Assembly (NCBI GenBank): GCA_021816955.1
Contig: JAKAWP010000013.1
Coordinates: 1-33,198 of the forward strand
Direction: 5' to 3'
Origin: Thermoplasmata archaeon
GTDB taxonomy: Archaea > Thermoplasmatota > Thermoplasmata > Lutacidiplasmatales > UBA184
DNA: 33,198 bases
Shown here: piece after piece, positions 24,391-33,198 of the stretch
How the letters are laid out: each line of letters opens with the position of its first letter
Position numbering within the stretch: the stretch's first letter is position 1
Notes under the pieces: generated by a model
Databases searched by the model: none
Told to the model about the DNA's origin: nothing
The model's input: only the letters and a program-made list of their open reading frames with translations
Program-made: the position numbers and the translations under genes

Positions 24391-25155
24391 ATGGTTCGAA
24401 CCTCGTGGCGCTCGCTTCGACGCGATTGGGATCGGATGCAGACCGCCTACCTTCCTCGGCGAGAGGAGCGGTTCGGCGCCTTGGTCGAGTTTGTCGCGAC
24501 CCGGGGACCGAGCCGGCCCTGCCTCATCGACCTCGGCACCGGGACAGGGGCGCTGGCGGAGCGCCTGCTGCGACGCCTGCCACGGTGCTCTGTGGTGGCG
24601 GTCGATTACGATCCGGTCACGATGCGAATTGGCCGCGAGGTCTTGGGCGACGCGAGCGGGCGGCTCACGTGGGTCGACGCGGACCTTCGGAGTTCGCGGT
24701 GGATGGACGCACTCCCCGCTCATCGGTTCGATGCCGCGGTCACGACGACCGCCCTTCACTGGCTGAGAGCTCCCGCGCTGTCTCGGCTCTTTGCGGACCT
24801 CCACCAGTTGATTCGACCCGGCGGCCTCTTCTTGAACGGGGACACGATGCGATTCGGCCGGACGAGCCATCGCCTCGGTCGGTGGGCCCGGGAAACCCGT
24901 CGGCGCCTCAACGAGCAGGCGACCCGTCCCGCGCCGCCCGGTCGTGGGTGGGAAGATTGGTGGAAGGCGGCCCTCGCCTGGCCACCGCTCGCCGCGGAGG
25001 CCGATCTTCACCGCCAACGGTACCCGACCGCGCACGGGACCGAACCGGGCGTCGACGCCGAACGGCAGGCGGCCGCCCTGCGTCGCGCGGGATTCCGAGA
25101 AGTCGCCACGGTCTGGCAGTGGTTCGATGACCGAATCCTCGCGGCGGTCGCCTGA
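24391..25155 (+). CDS. Class I SAM-dependent methyltransferase
   Basis: CLIDLGTGTGALAERLLRRLPRCSVVAVDYDPVTM; FDAAVTTTALHWL; IRPGGLFLNGD. Confidence 0.85.
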   Translation: MVRTSWRSLRRDWDRMQTAYLPRREERFGALVEFVATRGPSRPCLIDLGTGTGALAERLLRRLPRCSVVAVDYDPVTMRIGREVLGDASGRLTWVDADLRSSRWMDALPAHRFDAAVTTTALHWLRAPALSRLFADLHQLIRPGGLFLNGDTMRFGRTSHRLGRWARETRRRLNEQATRPAPPGRGWEDWWKAALAWPPLAAEADLHRQRYPTAHGTEPGVDAERQAAALRRAGFREVATVWQWFDDRILAAVA

Positions 25156-25227
25156 CCGTCGTCGCCGAACGAGCTGCCCGAGGATTCAAGAACACGACCG
25201 GAGTACCGCGGTCCGGTCGGCGCGCGG

Positions 25228-25857
25228 ATGGGGAGCATCGAGTATATCGCGGCGGTCGTCGCCAGCATCTTCGCCATCGTCGACCCGATCGGGACGCTCC
25301 CGTTCTACGTCGCGCTCACACGGTCGTTCGACCCCGACGATCGACGGGTAGTCCGGAACCGGGCCGTGATCGTGCTCGGCGTCGTGCTCACGGTATTTGC
25401 TCTGGTCGGGCGGTTCCTCTTTGCCGCCTTCGGCTTCACGCTCTACTCGTTCGAGATCGCCGGAGGGGTGCTGCTGTTCCTCGTCGCCTACGACATGCTG
25501 CACGGGGAGGTCACCCGGACCAAATTGAGCCCGCGCGATCGGGAGGAGGCGATCGCCCGGCGGGACGAGGTCGCCGTCGTGCCGCTCGGAATCCCGCTGC
25601 TCGCCGGGCCCGGTGCGATCTCCACCGTGATGATCTACGCCGGAACGGCCGGCTCGAACCCGATTCAGCTCCTCCCGATCCTGCTGGGCGTCGCGGTGGT
25701 GACGGTGGCCACCTACATCGTCTTCCGGTTCGGCGTCCGCATCTTGGAGGCGATGGGGCAGGTAGGAGTGATGGCCCTCACTCGGGTGCTCGGACTGTTG
25801 CTGGCGGCGGTCGGCGTTCAGTTCGTCGTGAACGGGGTGCTGGGGGTCCTTCGGTAG
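25228..25857 (+). CDS. MarC-family integral membrane protein
   Basis: IFAIVDPIGTLPFYVALT, FEIAGGVLLFLVAYDML, VPLGIPLLAGPGAISTVMI. Confidence 0.9.
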   Translation: MGSIEYIAAVVASIFAIVDPIGTLPFYVALTRSFDPDDRRVVRNRAVIVLGVVLTVFALVGRFLFAAFGFTLYSFEIAGGVLLFLVAYDMLHGEVTRTKLSPRDREEAIARRDEVAVVPLGIPLLAGPGAISTVMIYAGTAGSNPIQLLPILLGVAVVTVATYIVFRFGVRILEAMGQVGVMALTRVLGLLLAAVGVQFVVNGVLGVLR

Positions 25858-25883
25858 GCCGTCGACGTCCGGAGGACGGGCCG

Positions 25884-26516
25884 TCAGGACGAGCCTCGAC
25901 CCGACCGGGGCGTCCGACGGCGGGCCAAGGCGTCTTCGACCATGCGCTTCACGGCCGTCGACGGCGTCGCCGGATTCCGGGCCGGGTCCCATACCTTTTC
26001 CCCGGCGCGCACGGCGAACGGCAGGTCGTTCTCGGCGGGTGGAAAGCCGCACTCGAAATCGTCGGTGTACGCGCAGTACGGGTTGAACGCCCGATTGAAA
26101 TCGAGCTCGTACCGGTCGTCGGGTCGCAGGTCGATCACGAGGTAACGGCCCGGCCCGTAGCTCTCCTTCCCGCTCGTCCCGTCCCGAAACGGAACGAACG
26201 CCGACGGTCCCACGGCCTCTCCTGCATGATAGACCTTGAGGCGCTGCTCGCGGTCGGCGGCCCGGAAGACGACGGTTCCGAGGCACCGAACGACGGCTTG
26301 GCCGTCGCGGTTCGTGCGGAGGTAGGCCTCCTCGGGTTCGGAGTGGCGATCGAGCCGGGCCTTGACGACCCAGCGCGGCGCGGGTGCGAAGTAGCGCAGC
26401 GGACGGAACGGCGTGCGGGAACTCACGAACGGGGATTCGGGATGGCGGGCCATGAACTCGTCTTTCATCCGCCGTTCGGTCAGGAGTTCTCGTCGCCAGC
26501 TCGGCCCAAGGTTCAT
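25884..26516 (-). CDS. DUF1684 family protein
   Basis: FRDGTSGKESYGPGRYLVIDL, YELDFNRAFNPYCAYTDDFECGFPPAENDLPFAVRAGEK. Confidence 0.85.
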   Translation of the reverse strand: MNLGPSWRRELLTERRMKDEFMARHPESPFVSSRTPFRPLRYFAPAPRWVVKARLDRHSEPEEAYLRTNRDGQAVVRCLGTVVFRAADREQRLKVYHAGEAVGPSAFVPFRDGTSGKESYGPGRYLVIDLRPDDRYELDFNRAFNPYCAYTDDFECGFPPAENDLPFAVRAGEKVWDPARNPATPSTAVKRMVEDALARRRTPRSGRGSS

Positions 26517-26553
26517 TGCACAGTCGCCCTCCTACCGACGACGCGGCGGGCGA

Positions 26554-26955
26554 TTAGGCGTATCCGAACTGCCGCTTGGCGAACTCGCTCATCCGGTCGG
26601 GAGTCCAAGGCGGGTCCCAGATCATCTCGACCGTGGCGGTGCCGGGCCCGGTGACCCCTTCGACCGCGGCCTTGACCTCCTCGGCCAGGATCCCGGCGAC
26701 CGGACAGCCGGGCGCGGTGAGCGTCATCCGTAGCTGCACCTTGTCGCCCGTCCATTCGAAGCCGTAGATCAACCCGAGGTCGACGATGTTCATCGGGATC
26801 TCCGGATCGTAGATCTTCTTCAGTTGCTCGAGGATCGCCTGCTCCTTCGCCGCAGGGTTCGACGCCGAAGCCCCTGCACCGGCGGCAAGTGCGGAGGGCG
26901 AGCCGTCGGCCGAGCGCGAAGCGGCGGTTTCCGGAGGACGGGAACCTTCGGACAT
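26554..26955 (-). CDS. MIP18/DUF59 (SufT/PaaD-like) iron-sulfur assembly protein
   Basis: LKKIYDPEIPMNIVDLGLIYGFEW, MTLTAPGCPVAGILAEEV, IWDPPWTPDRMSEFAKRQFG. Start MSEGSRPPETAAS. Confidence 0.88.
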   Translation of the reverse strand: MSEGSRPPETAASRSADGSPSALAAGAGASASNPAAKEQAILEQLKKIYDPEIPMNIVDLGLIYGFEWTGDKVQLRMTLTAPGCPVAGILAEEVKAAVEGVTGPGTATVEMIWDPPWTPDRMSEFAKRQFGYA

Positions 26956-26980
26956 TCGCTCGGATCTACGGGGACCGGAC

Positions 26981-26987
26981 GTATAAC
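26981..26987 (-). promoter_or_regulatory. TATA element of MIP18-family gene
   Basis: gttatac on minus strand ~26 nt upstream of ATG at 26955. Confidence 0.5.
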
Positions 26988-27031
26988 GTTCTTGGCCGGG
27001 CTGTCGGAGCCGCGGTTCGGCCGGCAAGTCG

Positions 27032-27036
27032 TTTAA
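27032..27036 (+). promoter_or_regulatory. TATA-like element of mptA
   Basis: tttaa ~23 nt upstream of GTG 27059. Confidence 0.5.
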
Positions 27037-27058
27037 GCGGGGCGCGGGTGGGCCGAGC

Positions 27059-27958
27059 GTGAACGACGTCCACGCTTCCCAGCCCTCGGGGCCCCCGATT
27101 CCCCTCGCCTCGGTCGGCGTGGCCCGCGTCCGAAAGCCGTTGCGGGTTCGACGACCCGGGCGAACCGTGACGTTGAGCGCCGAGTTCGACGTGATGGTCG
27201 ACCTTCCGGCCTCCCGCAAGGGCTCGGACCTTTCCCGCAATGCGGAGCTGTTGGCCGAGGTCGTCGACCAGACGAGCTCCCGACCCGCGTCGAGCCTCGA
27301 GGACGTCTGCACCTCGATCGCCCGACAGCTGCTCGCCCGGCACCCGTCCGCTCGAACGTCGACGGTTCAATCGAGCGCCGAGTACTTCCGACGCCGGGGC
27401 CTCCGCCCCGGCGCCCGCAGCTTCGAAGATTACCGGATTCTCGCGTCCGCACGGGCCGTCCGGCGCGGCCGACGGATCGAGACGGCGCGCGGCATCGGCG
27501 CCGAGGCGGTCGGGATGACCGCCTGTCCGTGCGCGATGGAAACCTGCCGACGCGCCCTGCAAGCGGAGTTTCCGGCGTTGCGGGATCCGCGGCTAGCGGC
27601 GATGCCGATCGTCACCCACAACCAGCGCAACCGCACCCGGCTCGTGATCGAGCTAACACAGGACGGTGCGGTCGAGGTCGACGATCTGATCGAGCTCATC
27701 GAGGACGCGCAATCGTCCCCGACGTATGCGATCCTGAAGCGGGGCGACGAGGGCCGCGTCGTGCTCGACGCCCATCGGTCACCCCGCTTCGTCGAAGACG
27801 TCGTACGCGGGGTCCTCGGCCGCGTCGTGCAGCGATTTCCCCAGCTCCCGGACGACGCGATCGCGACGGTGGAAAGCATTAGCGAGGAGTCGATCCACAA
27901 GTACGATGTTCGCGCATCGGCCCGGGTCCGTCTCGGCCGCCTGCGCGCGGGACGCTGA
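27059..27958 (+). CDS. mptA: GTP cyclohydrolase MptA (GTP cyclohydrolase IV)
   Basis: GVARVRKPLRVRR, GMTACPCAMETC, PIVTHNQRNRTRLVIE, SPTYAILKRGDE, ESIHKYDVRASA. Confidence 0.92.
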   Translation: MNDVHASQPSGPPIPLASVGVARVRKPLRVRRPGRTVTLSAEFDVMVDLPASRKGSDLSRNAELLAEVVDQTSSRPASSLEDVCTSIARQLLARHPSARTSTVQSSAEYFRRRGLRPGARSFEDYRILASARAVRRGRRIETARGIGAEAVGMTACPCAMETCRRALQAEFPALRDPRLAAMPIVTHNQRNRTRLVIELTQDGAVEVDDLIELIEDAQSSPTYAILKRGDEGRVVLDAHRSPRFVEDVVRGVLGRVVQRFPQLPDDAIATVESISEESIHKYDVRASARVRLGRLRAGR

Positions 27959-27978
27959 CGCGCCGGGGGAGATCGGCC

Positions 27979-29280
27979 GTGCGGTACGCGTGGAGCGCGA
28001 TCCGACGCCGGCCCGTCCGCTCGGCGCTCACCGCCATCGGAATCGGGCTCGCGGTCGCACTCGTCGTGCTGTTGTTGTCGATCGGCGCGGGGATCCAGAC
28101 GAGCGCGGTCCGCTTGGCCGCTCAGAGCGGGGTCGACGTGATCGCGTCGAGCGCCCCGGTCACGAGCAGCCAGTTCCCGCCGATCCCCCGGGCGCACTCG
28201 CTCCCCGCCGCATTCGAGCGGGCTAGCCCGCTCATCGCGAACTCGAGCCCGTGGCTCTTATCGGACCTCGTGTTCGGCAATGCCACGCTCTGGGCCGCCG
28301 CGAACCAGAGCCAACACGGCGGGACCATCCCCCCGGGATGGACGCTGACCGCCGCGACCAGCATCGGCTGGATCCCGGGCGACAACGCCGGCCTCGACGT
28401 TCCGACGATCACGGAGGGGCCAGGGTTCAGCTCGTCCGGGGATCCACACTTCGCCGACAATTATACCGGTCCGTTCACGCACGAGGTCGTGATCGACAGC
28501 GAGCTCGCCGTCGAGCTCGGGGTGGGGGTGAATTCAACGCTGTGGACCAGCAACCAGCCGATCCCGCCCAACGCCACCGGTCTTGCCGGGTGGTATGCCA
28601 ACGCGACCGGCTTTCGCGTGGTCGGCATCTCGCAACCGTACTGGCTGATCCCGAGCGCGTCGCTCGCGTTCTTCTACCTCTCCGAACTCCAAACCGTGAT
28701 CGGGGTCGCGAGCCCCCAGCTCGACTACGCTTCGCTCGTGTTGATCCACACGGTGGCGCCGTCCGACGCGGCGGCGGCGGCCGCGGCGCTCAGCCGCGCC
28801 TTTCCCCAACTGTACTTTATTCCGATCAACGAGATCTTGACCACGATCGAGTCCACCGTCTCCTTGTACGAATCGTTCGGAGCGCTGGTCGGGGCGATCG
28901 GCGTGATCGTGGCGCTCCTGTTCACGGGAGCTGTCCTCTGGATGAGCGTCGACGATCGATCGAGGGAGATCGCGGTGCTTCGAGCGGTCGGCTTTCCGCG
29001 GTCGGTGATCGGAGGATACGTCCTAGAAGAAGGGCTGACGCTCTCTGCGCTAGGTCTCGTCATCGGTCTTCCGCTCGCCTACCTCGGGTCGATCGGTCTC
29101 AACGCCTTTCTCAGCCGCCTCGTCACTGGGTTGCCCCTCGGATTCTCGTTCGTCAGTTTCAACGACAGTGTCATCGCGAGCGCCTTGGGCTTGGTCGTTG
29201 CGATCGGCCTCGCGGCGGCCGCGTTTCCGGCCGCTCGGGCGGTGCGCCTACCGATCGCCGAGGAGCTGAGAGCCCCGTGA
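27979..29280 (+). CDS. ABC transporter permease, FtsX/MacB type
   Basis: N-term TM then periplasmic-like domain; C-term TM block with DDRSREIAVLRAVGFPRSVIGGYVLEEGLTLSALGLVIGLPLAY. Confidence 0.88.
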   Translation: MRYAWSAIRRRPVRSALTAIGIGLAVALVVLLLSIGAGIQTSAVRLAAQSGVDVIASSAPVTSSQFPPIPRAHSLPAAFERASPLIANSSPWLLSDLVFGNATLWAAANQSQHGGTIPPGWTLTAATSIGWIPGDNAGLDVPTITEGPGFSSSGDPHFADNYTGPFTHEVVIDSELAVELGVGVNSTLWTSNQPIPPNATGLAGWYANATGFRVVGISQPYWLIPSASLAFFYLSELQTVIGVASPQLDYASLVLIHTVAPSDAAAAAAALSRAFPQLYFIPINEILTTIESTVSLYESFGALVGAIGVIVALLFTGAVLWMSVDDRSREIAVLRAVGFPRSVIGGYVLEEGLTLSALGLVIGLPLAYLGSIGLNAFLSRLVTGLPLGFSFVSFNDSVIASALGLVVAIGLAAAAFPAARAVRLPIAEELRAP

Positions 29281-30503
29281 CGATCGTCGGTCGCCGCCTC
29301 CGGCACCTGCGGGTCCAGACGTTCCTCGCCGTCGCGGCGCTCTCCACCGCCGTGGCGCTGCCCGTGATTCTGCTCTCGGTGGGCGGCGGCGTCGCCCAGC
29401 ACGAGATCTCCTCCCTCGAGAACGCCGGCTACGAAATCGTCCTCTCCGGACCGGGCACCCACCCGATCTCCTCGGCCCACCGCCTGGCCGAAGCGCTGCC
29501 CCGCGAAATATCGGACGTCGCCGCCGCCTCGCCGGTGCTCACGGCCGCACTGGTCGTGCAGGAGCGGAACGGCTCGATCCGACCGGTCGTCGCGGAGGGC
29601 GTCATTCCCGAGGCGTTCACGGCGACCTTGGGCGACATGTCCGGAGCGCTCTTTCCGACCCCGCTACCGCTCGGGGATCCGACGGACCTCGTTCACTTCG
29701 ATAACGGGAGCTACGGCGGCCCCGTTTCGCCGTACGTGCTCGTCTCGGAGCGGCTCCTCGCGGCCCTCGGCCTAACCGTCGGGTCCACGCTCCCCGTCGC
29801 CCCGTCGAGCCCGGCGACGGCTTGGACGAACTACACCATCCGAGGAACGTTCGAACTCCCGCCTCCGATCCTCGGCCCGACCGCGGCGTTCGATCTGCTC
29901 CTCCCGTTGTCGAACCTTCAGGTACTCACCCACACGACGACGTTCGACCAAGCCGACACCGTCGACGTCGGCCTCGTGCCGTCGGCGGCGGCCGATCCGG
30001 CGACGATTCAGAACGTAGCCGCGCAGATCCAAGCGAAGTACCCGAACTACGCCGTCAGCACCCTCACGCAGCAGGCGAGTCAGATCGAATCGGTCACGGC
30101 GATCCTGACCGGGTTCTACCTCGCGCTGTCGGCGGTCGGGCTTACGGTTGGGTTGGTATTTCTCATCGTCCTGCTCACCCGTCGGGTTGAATCCGACCAG
30201 CAGAACCTTGGGATCCAGCGCGCCCTCGGTGTGCCCGCCCGGCGGCTCAGCCTCGGCTTGGTTCGGGAGGGGGCGCTCTTGGGTGCCATCGCCGGCGGGG
30301 GAGGGGTGGTCGTAGGAGTCGCCACCGTCCGAGCGCTGGCCGTGTATGGTTCGCCCGCCGTTCAGGCCGCGGCCCGACTGGCGGTGTTCAGCCCGGAGAC
30401 ACTCACCGCGCTCGCGCTCGTGGCCGTCGGCCTCTCGGTGGTGGCGAGCGCGGTCGCGGGACGCGCAATCCTGCGCATTCGCATCGTGGAGGCGCTCCGA
30501 TGA
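29277..30503 (+). CDS. ABC transporter permease, FtsX/MacB type (second)
   Basis: GTG start VTIVGRRLRHLRVQTFLAVAALS; C-term LLTRRVESDQQNLGIQRALGVPARRLSLGLVREGALLGAIAGG. Confidence 0.87.
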   Translation: MTIVGRRLRHLRVQTFLAVAALSTAVALPVILLSVGGGVAQHEISSLENAGYEIVLSGPGTHPISSAHRLAEALPREISDVAAASPVLTAALVVQERNGSIRPVVAEGVIPEAFTATLGDMSGALFPTPLPLGDPTDLVHFDNGSYGGPVSPYVLVSERLLAALGLTVGSTLPVAPSSPATAWTNYTIRGTFELPPPILGPTAAFDLLLPLSNLQVLTHTTTFDQADTVDVGLVPSAAADPATIQNVAAQIQAKYPNYAVSTLTQQASQIESVTAILTGFYLALSAVGLTVGLVFLIVLLTRRVESDQQNLGIQRALGVPARRLSLGLVREGALLGAIAGGGGVVVGVATVRALAVYGSPAVQAAARLAVFSPETLTALALVAVGLSVVASAVAGRAILRIRIVEALR

Positions 30504-31201
30504 GATCGTCTCGGCCGACGATCCGCCTGCGCGGGATTCGCAAGGCATACCGAACGCCGTCCGCGAATGGTGGGTACGCCCTGGATGGGATCGACTTCGA
30601 CCTTCCCCCGGGCGACTATGTGAGCCTCATGGGACCGAGCGGTTCCGGCAAGACGACCCTGCTGAATCTTCTGGGGCTGCTCGACGTTCCGACGGAAGGT
30701 TCGGTGTACTGGGACGACGATGACGTTGGCCGGTGGAGCGAGCGGCAGCGCAGCCGTCTCCGGCTGAACTCCATCGGATTCATCTTTCAGCGGTTCTACT
30801 TGCTGCCGATGCTCACCGCGCAGGAGAACGTCGAGCTACCGATGCGGGCGCGAGGCGTCGGGCGGGGCGAGCGGGCGGCCCGCGCTCGCGAGCTCCTCGA
30901 ACGCGTCGGTCTGGCCGGGAAGGCGGCCGCGTACCCTCATCAGCTGTCGGGAGGCGAGGAACAGCGGGTGGCGATCGCCCGGGCGCTGGCCAACGCTCCG
31001 ACGCTCCTCCTCGCCGATGAACCGACCGGGGAACTCGACAGCGCGAACTCGGCGCGTGTGCTCGACCTCCTCGAGTCGGCCCGGGCCGACGTCGACGCCA
31101 CGCTCGTGCTGGTGACCCACAACCCCGAAGTCGCCCAACGGGCGCGCCGCTCGATCCAGATGCGGGACGGACGGATCGTGGCGAACGCCCGAGGAGGCTG
31201 A
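30500..31201 (+). CDS. ABC transporter ATP-binding protein (LolD/MacB type)
   Basis: MGPSGSGKTTLLNLLGLLD, LSGGEEQRVAIARAL, LLLADEPTGELDS. Confidence 0.93.
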   Translation: MRSSRPTIRLRGIRKAYRTPSANGGYALDGIDFDLPPGDYVSLMGPSGSGKTTLLNLLGLLDVPTEGSVYWDDDDVGRWSERQRSRLRLNSIGFIFQRFYLLPMLTAQENVELPMRARGVGRGERAARARELLERVGLAGKAAAYPHQLSGGEEQRVAIARALANAPTLLLADEPTGELDSANSARVLDLLESARADVDATLVLVTHNPEVAQRARRSIQMRDGRIVANARGG

Positions 31202-31203
31202 CG

Positions 31204-32979
31204 GTGGCCCGGATCGCGATCCTGCTCAGCGACCGCTGCCACCCGAAGGAGTGCCAATGGGAGTGCCAGGCGTACTGCCCCCCCGTTCGCATGGGCCAAG
31301 AGTGCATCGTCGAGGGCCCGACCGGCCAGCCGATCATCAGCGAAACGCTCTGCATCGGCTGCGGGATCTGCGTCCACAAGTGCCCGTTCGACGCGATCAA
31401 GATCCTGAACACGCCCGAAGCGGCGGAGACCGAAATCGTCCATCGCTACGGATACAACGGATTCCGCCTCTACCGGCTTCCCGAACCGCCGGAGAAGGGG
31501 ATCACGGGACTCCTGGGGCCGAACGGGACCGGCAAATCGACGGCCCTGCGGATCTTGGCCGGCGTCGAGGTCCCGAACCTCGGCGCTTACGACCGTCCCC
31601 CGTCGTGGGAGCCGGTGCTCGCCCGGTTTCGGGGGACGTCGCTCCACCGTCATCTGACGCGGCTCGCCCAAGGCACGGTTCGCGCGGCCGTGAAACCGCA
31701 GTACATCGACCTGCTCGGAGACGACCGACGCACCGTCGAGGAGTACGTCGAAGGCGAGCCGGCCCGCGTCCGACGCGCGCTGGAGGCGGTCGAGCTCTCG
31801 GAGCAGCGGACCCGATCGCTGGCGCAGCTCTCCGGGGGAGAGCTGCAGCTCGCCGCGATCGCCCGGACGATCGCCCAAGACGCCGATTTCTATCTGTTCG
31901 ACGAGCCGTCGAGCTACCTCGACATCGTCCATCGGCTGAAGGTCGCCCGGTTGTTGCGGGCGCTTGGCGAGCAGCACGGGGTGCTCGTCGTCGAACACGA
32001 TCTGGCGCTGCTCGATTACCTCGCCGACCAGGCGCACCTCCTCTACGGCGAGCCCGCGGCGTTCGGCGTGATCGGCCGGGCCCTGCCGATGCGAACAGCG
32101 ATCAACACGTATCTGAGCGGCTACCTGAAAGAGGAGAACGTGCGCTTCCGCAAGGAGCCGGTGCGCTTCGTCTCCCATCCGCCGAAGCCGCCGGCCGGTC
32201 GGGCACCGCTCGTGGAGTTTCCCGCGCTCCGAAAGGAGTTCCCGGGATTCGTCCTCGACGTCGCGCCCGGCACGCTCGTGAAAGGCGAGACGGTCGGGGT
32301 TGTCGGGCCGAACGGGACCGGCAAGACCACCTTCGTCCGGATGCTGGCGGGAGTCGAGCCACCAACGGCCGGCCAGCCACCGAGCGGAGTCACGGTGAGT
32401 TACAAACCCCAATATCTCAAGGCCGGCGCTCGGACAAGCCTACGAGAGCGTGGAGAGGCGCTGGCGGCGGATCCGGCGTTCGACGCGCGCCTGTTCGAAC
32501 GCGAGCTCGTCCCTGGCCTTCATCTGGACGAGGTCCTCGACGTAGCGCTGCCGGACCTGTCGGGAGGGGAGCTACAGCGGGCCGCGGTCGCGCTCACGCT
32601 CGCGCGCACGGCGACGCTCTACCTCCTCGACGAGCCGTCCGCCTACCTCGACGCGGACGAACGGATGGCGATGGCCCGCCTCATCCGGCGGCAGGTCGAA
32701 CGAACCGCGACGAGCGCCCTCGTGGTCGACCATGACGTCTACTTCTTGGACCTTGCCTCGGACGCCTTGATGGTCTTCGGCCGCGGGTCGAGCCGCGGCG
32801 AGGGACGCGGCGAAGGCCCGATGCCGCTGAGGGATGGGATGAACCGGCTGCTCGCCGCGACGGACGTGACGTTCCGGCGGGACGCCGAGACGCTCCGACC
32901 TCGGATCAACCGGCCCGGCTCGGTGCTCGATCGCGAGCAACGGTCGAAAGGCGAATACTACTACGAGCCCACCCCTTAG
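31204..32979 (+). CDS. ABCE1/Rli1 ribosome recycling ATPase
   Basis: N-term Fe-S CHPKECQWECQAYCP..CIGCGICVHKCPFDAIKI; HRYGYNGFRLYRLP; two NBDs with GPNGTGKST/GPNGTGKTT and LSGGELQ x2. Confidence 0.96.
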   Translation: MARIAILLSDRCHPKECQWECQAYCPPVRMGQECIVEGPTGQPIISETLCIGCGICVHKCPFDAIKILNTPEAAETEIVHRYGYNGFRLYRLPEPPEKGITGLLGPNGTGKSTALRILAGVEVPNLGAYDRPPSWEPVLARFRGTSLHRHLTRLAQGTVRAAVKPQYIDLLGDDRRTVEEYVEGEPARVRRALEAVELSEQRTRSLAQLSGGELQLAAIARTIAQDADFYLFDEPSSYLDIVHRLKVARLLRALGEQHGVLVVEHDLALLDYLADQAHLLYGEPAAFGVIGRALPMRTAINTYLSGYLKEENVRFRKEPVRFVSHPPKPPAGRAPLVEFPALRKEFPGFVLDVAPGTLVKGETVGVVGPNGTGKTTFVRMLAGVEPPTAGQPPSGVTVSYKPQYLKAGARTSLRERGEALAADPAFDARLFERELVPGLHLDEVLDVALPDLSGGELQRAAVALTLARTATLYLLDEPSAYLDADERMAMARLIRRQVERTATSALVVDHDVYFLDLASDALMVFGRGSSRGEGRGEGPMPLRDGMNRLLAATDVTFRRDAETLRPRINRPGSVLDREQRSKGEYYYEPTP

Positions 32980-33132
32980 GGCTCGACGCGGAGGTGCCCC
33001 GCGGCGGCCGAGCTGGCCGCCGGGCGCGACGTCGCGAGCGGTTTCGTCTTGTTTCGTCCCAGCCCCCGTCTCGGATCCAACCTTTGGAAACGTCGCCCTC
33101 GGTCATCGCGCGCGAGGGAAATCACGGCCGGG

Positions 33133-33198
33133 CTACTTCCGGACGACGAACTGGACCTCGCAGTGCGCCCACGCCTGTTTGTCCTTCCATGGATTCCC
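33133..33198 (-). CDS. C-terminal end of an unidentified gene continuing beyond window
   Basis: Minus-strand frame ...NPWKDKQAWAHCEVQFVVRK* open to window edge. Confidence 0.3.
   Translation of the reverse strand, partial: GNPWKDKQAWAHCEVQFVVRK

Noticed and set aside
28251-29276. N-terminal part of the 750-aa ORF (28251-30503)
   Set aside because: Out-of-frame reading of the first permease; membrane-protein sequence begins at GTG 29277.
30940-32412. 490-aa minus-strand ORF and the overlapping 494-aa plus-frame ORF 31251-32735
   Set aside because: Both overlap the unambiguous ABCE1/Rli1 gene in wrong frames.
1-33198. CRISPR arrays, transposons/IS elements, rRNA genes
   Set aside because: No regularly spaced direct repeats, transposase motifs, terminal inverted repeats or rRNA-like sequence seen.

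Overview
High-GC archaeal window with a Thermoplasmata-like gene complement. Markers: ABCE1/Rli1, replication factor C large subunit, MptA GTP cyclohydrolase, a Dph6-type ATP-pyrophosphatase and an Hjc-like nuclease. I support about 30 protein-coding genes, two tRNA genes and several archaeal TATA-type promoters. Main observations: (1) a tRNA-Ser(GCU) gene on the minus strand apparently interrupted by a ~31-nt intron in the T-loop and overlapping the 3' end of a DUF35 gene antisense; (2) a co-directional locus at 1-6168 dense in zinc ribbons, with an SPFH protein bearing three zinc ribbons, tandem YdjG-like paralogs, and TPR and helical partners, resembling the bacterial YdjG/YdjI envelope-stress module without PspA in view; (3) an MCM-like AAA+ ATPase with altered Walker B, divergent from an Hjc-like nuclease and sharing one centred TATA element with it; (4) an acyl-CoA/lipid gene group containing a thiolase-fold protein with Ser at the nucleophile position next to DUF35, and a dienelactone-hydrolase-like protein lacking both nucleophile and catalytic His; (5) an ~80-aa insertion in RfcL; (6) recurrent TATA-to-start spacing suggesting leaderless transcripts. 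All calls come from reading motifs by eye; no searches were run.
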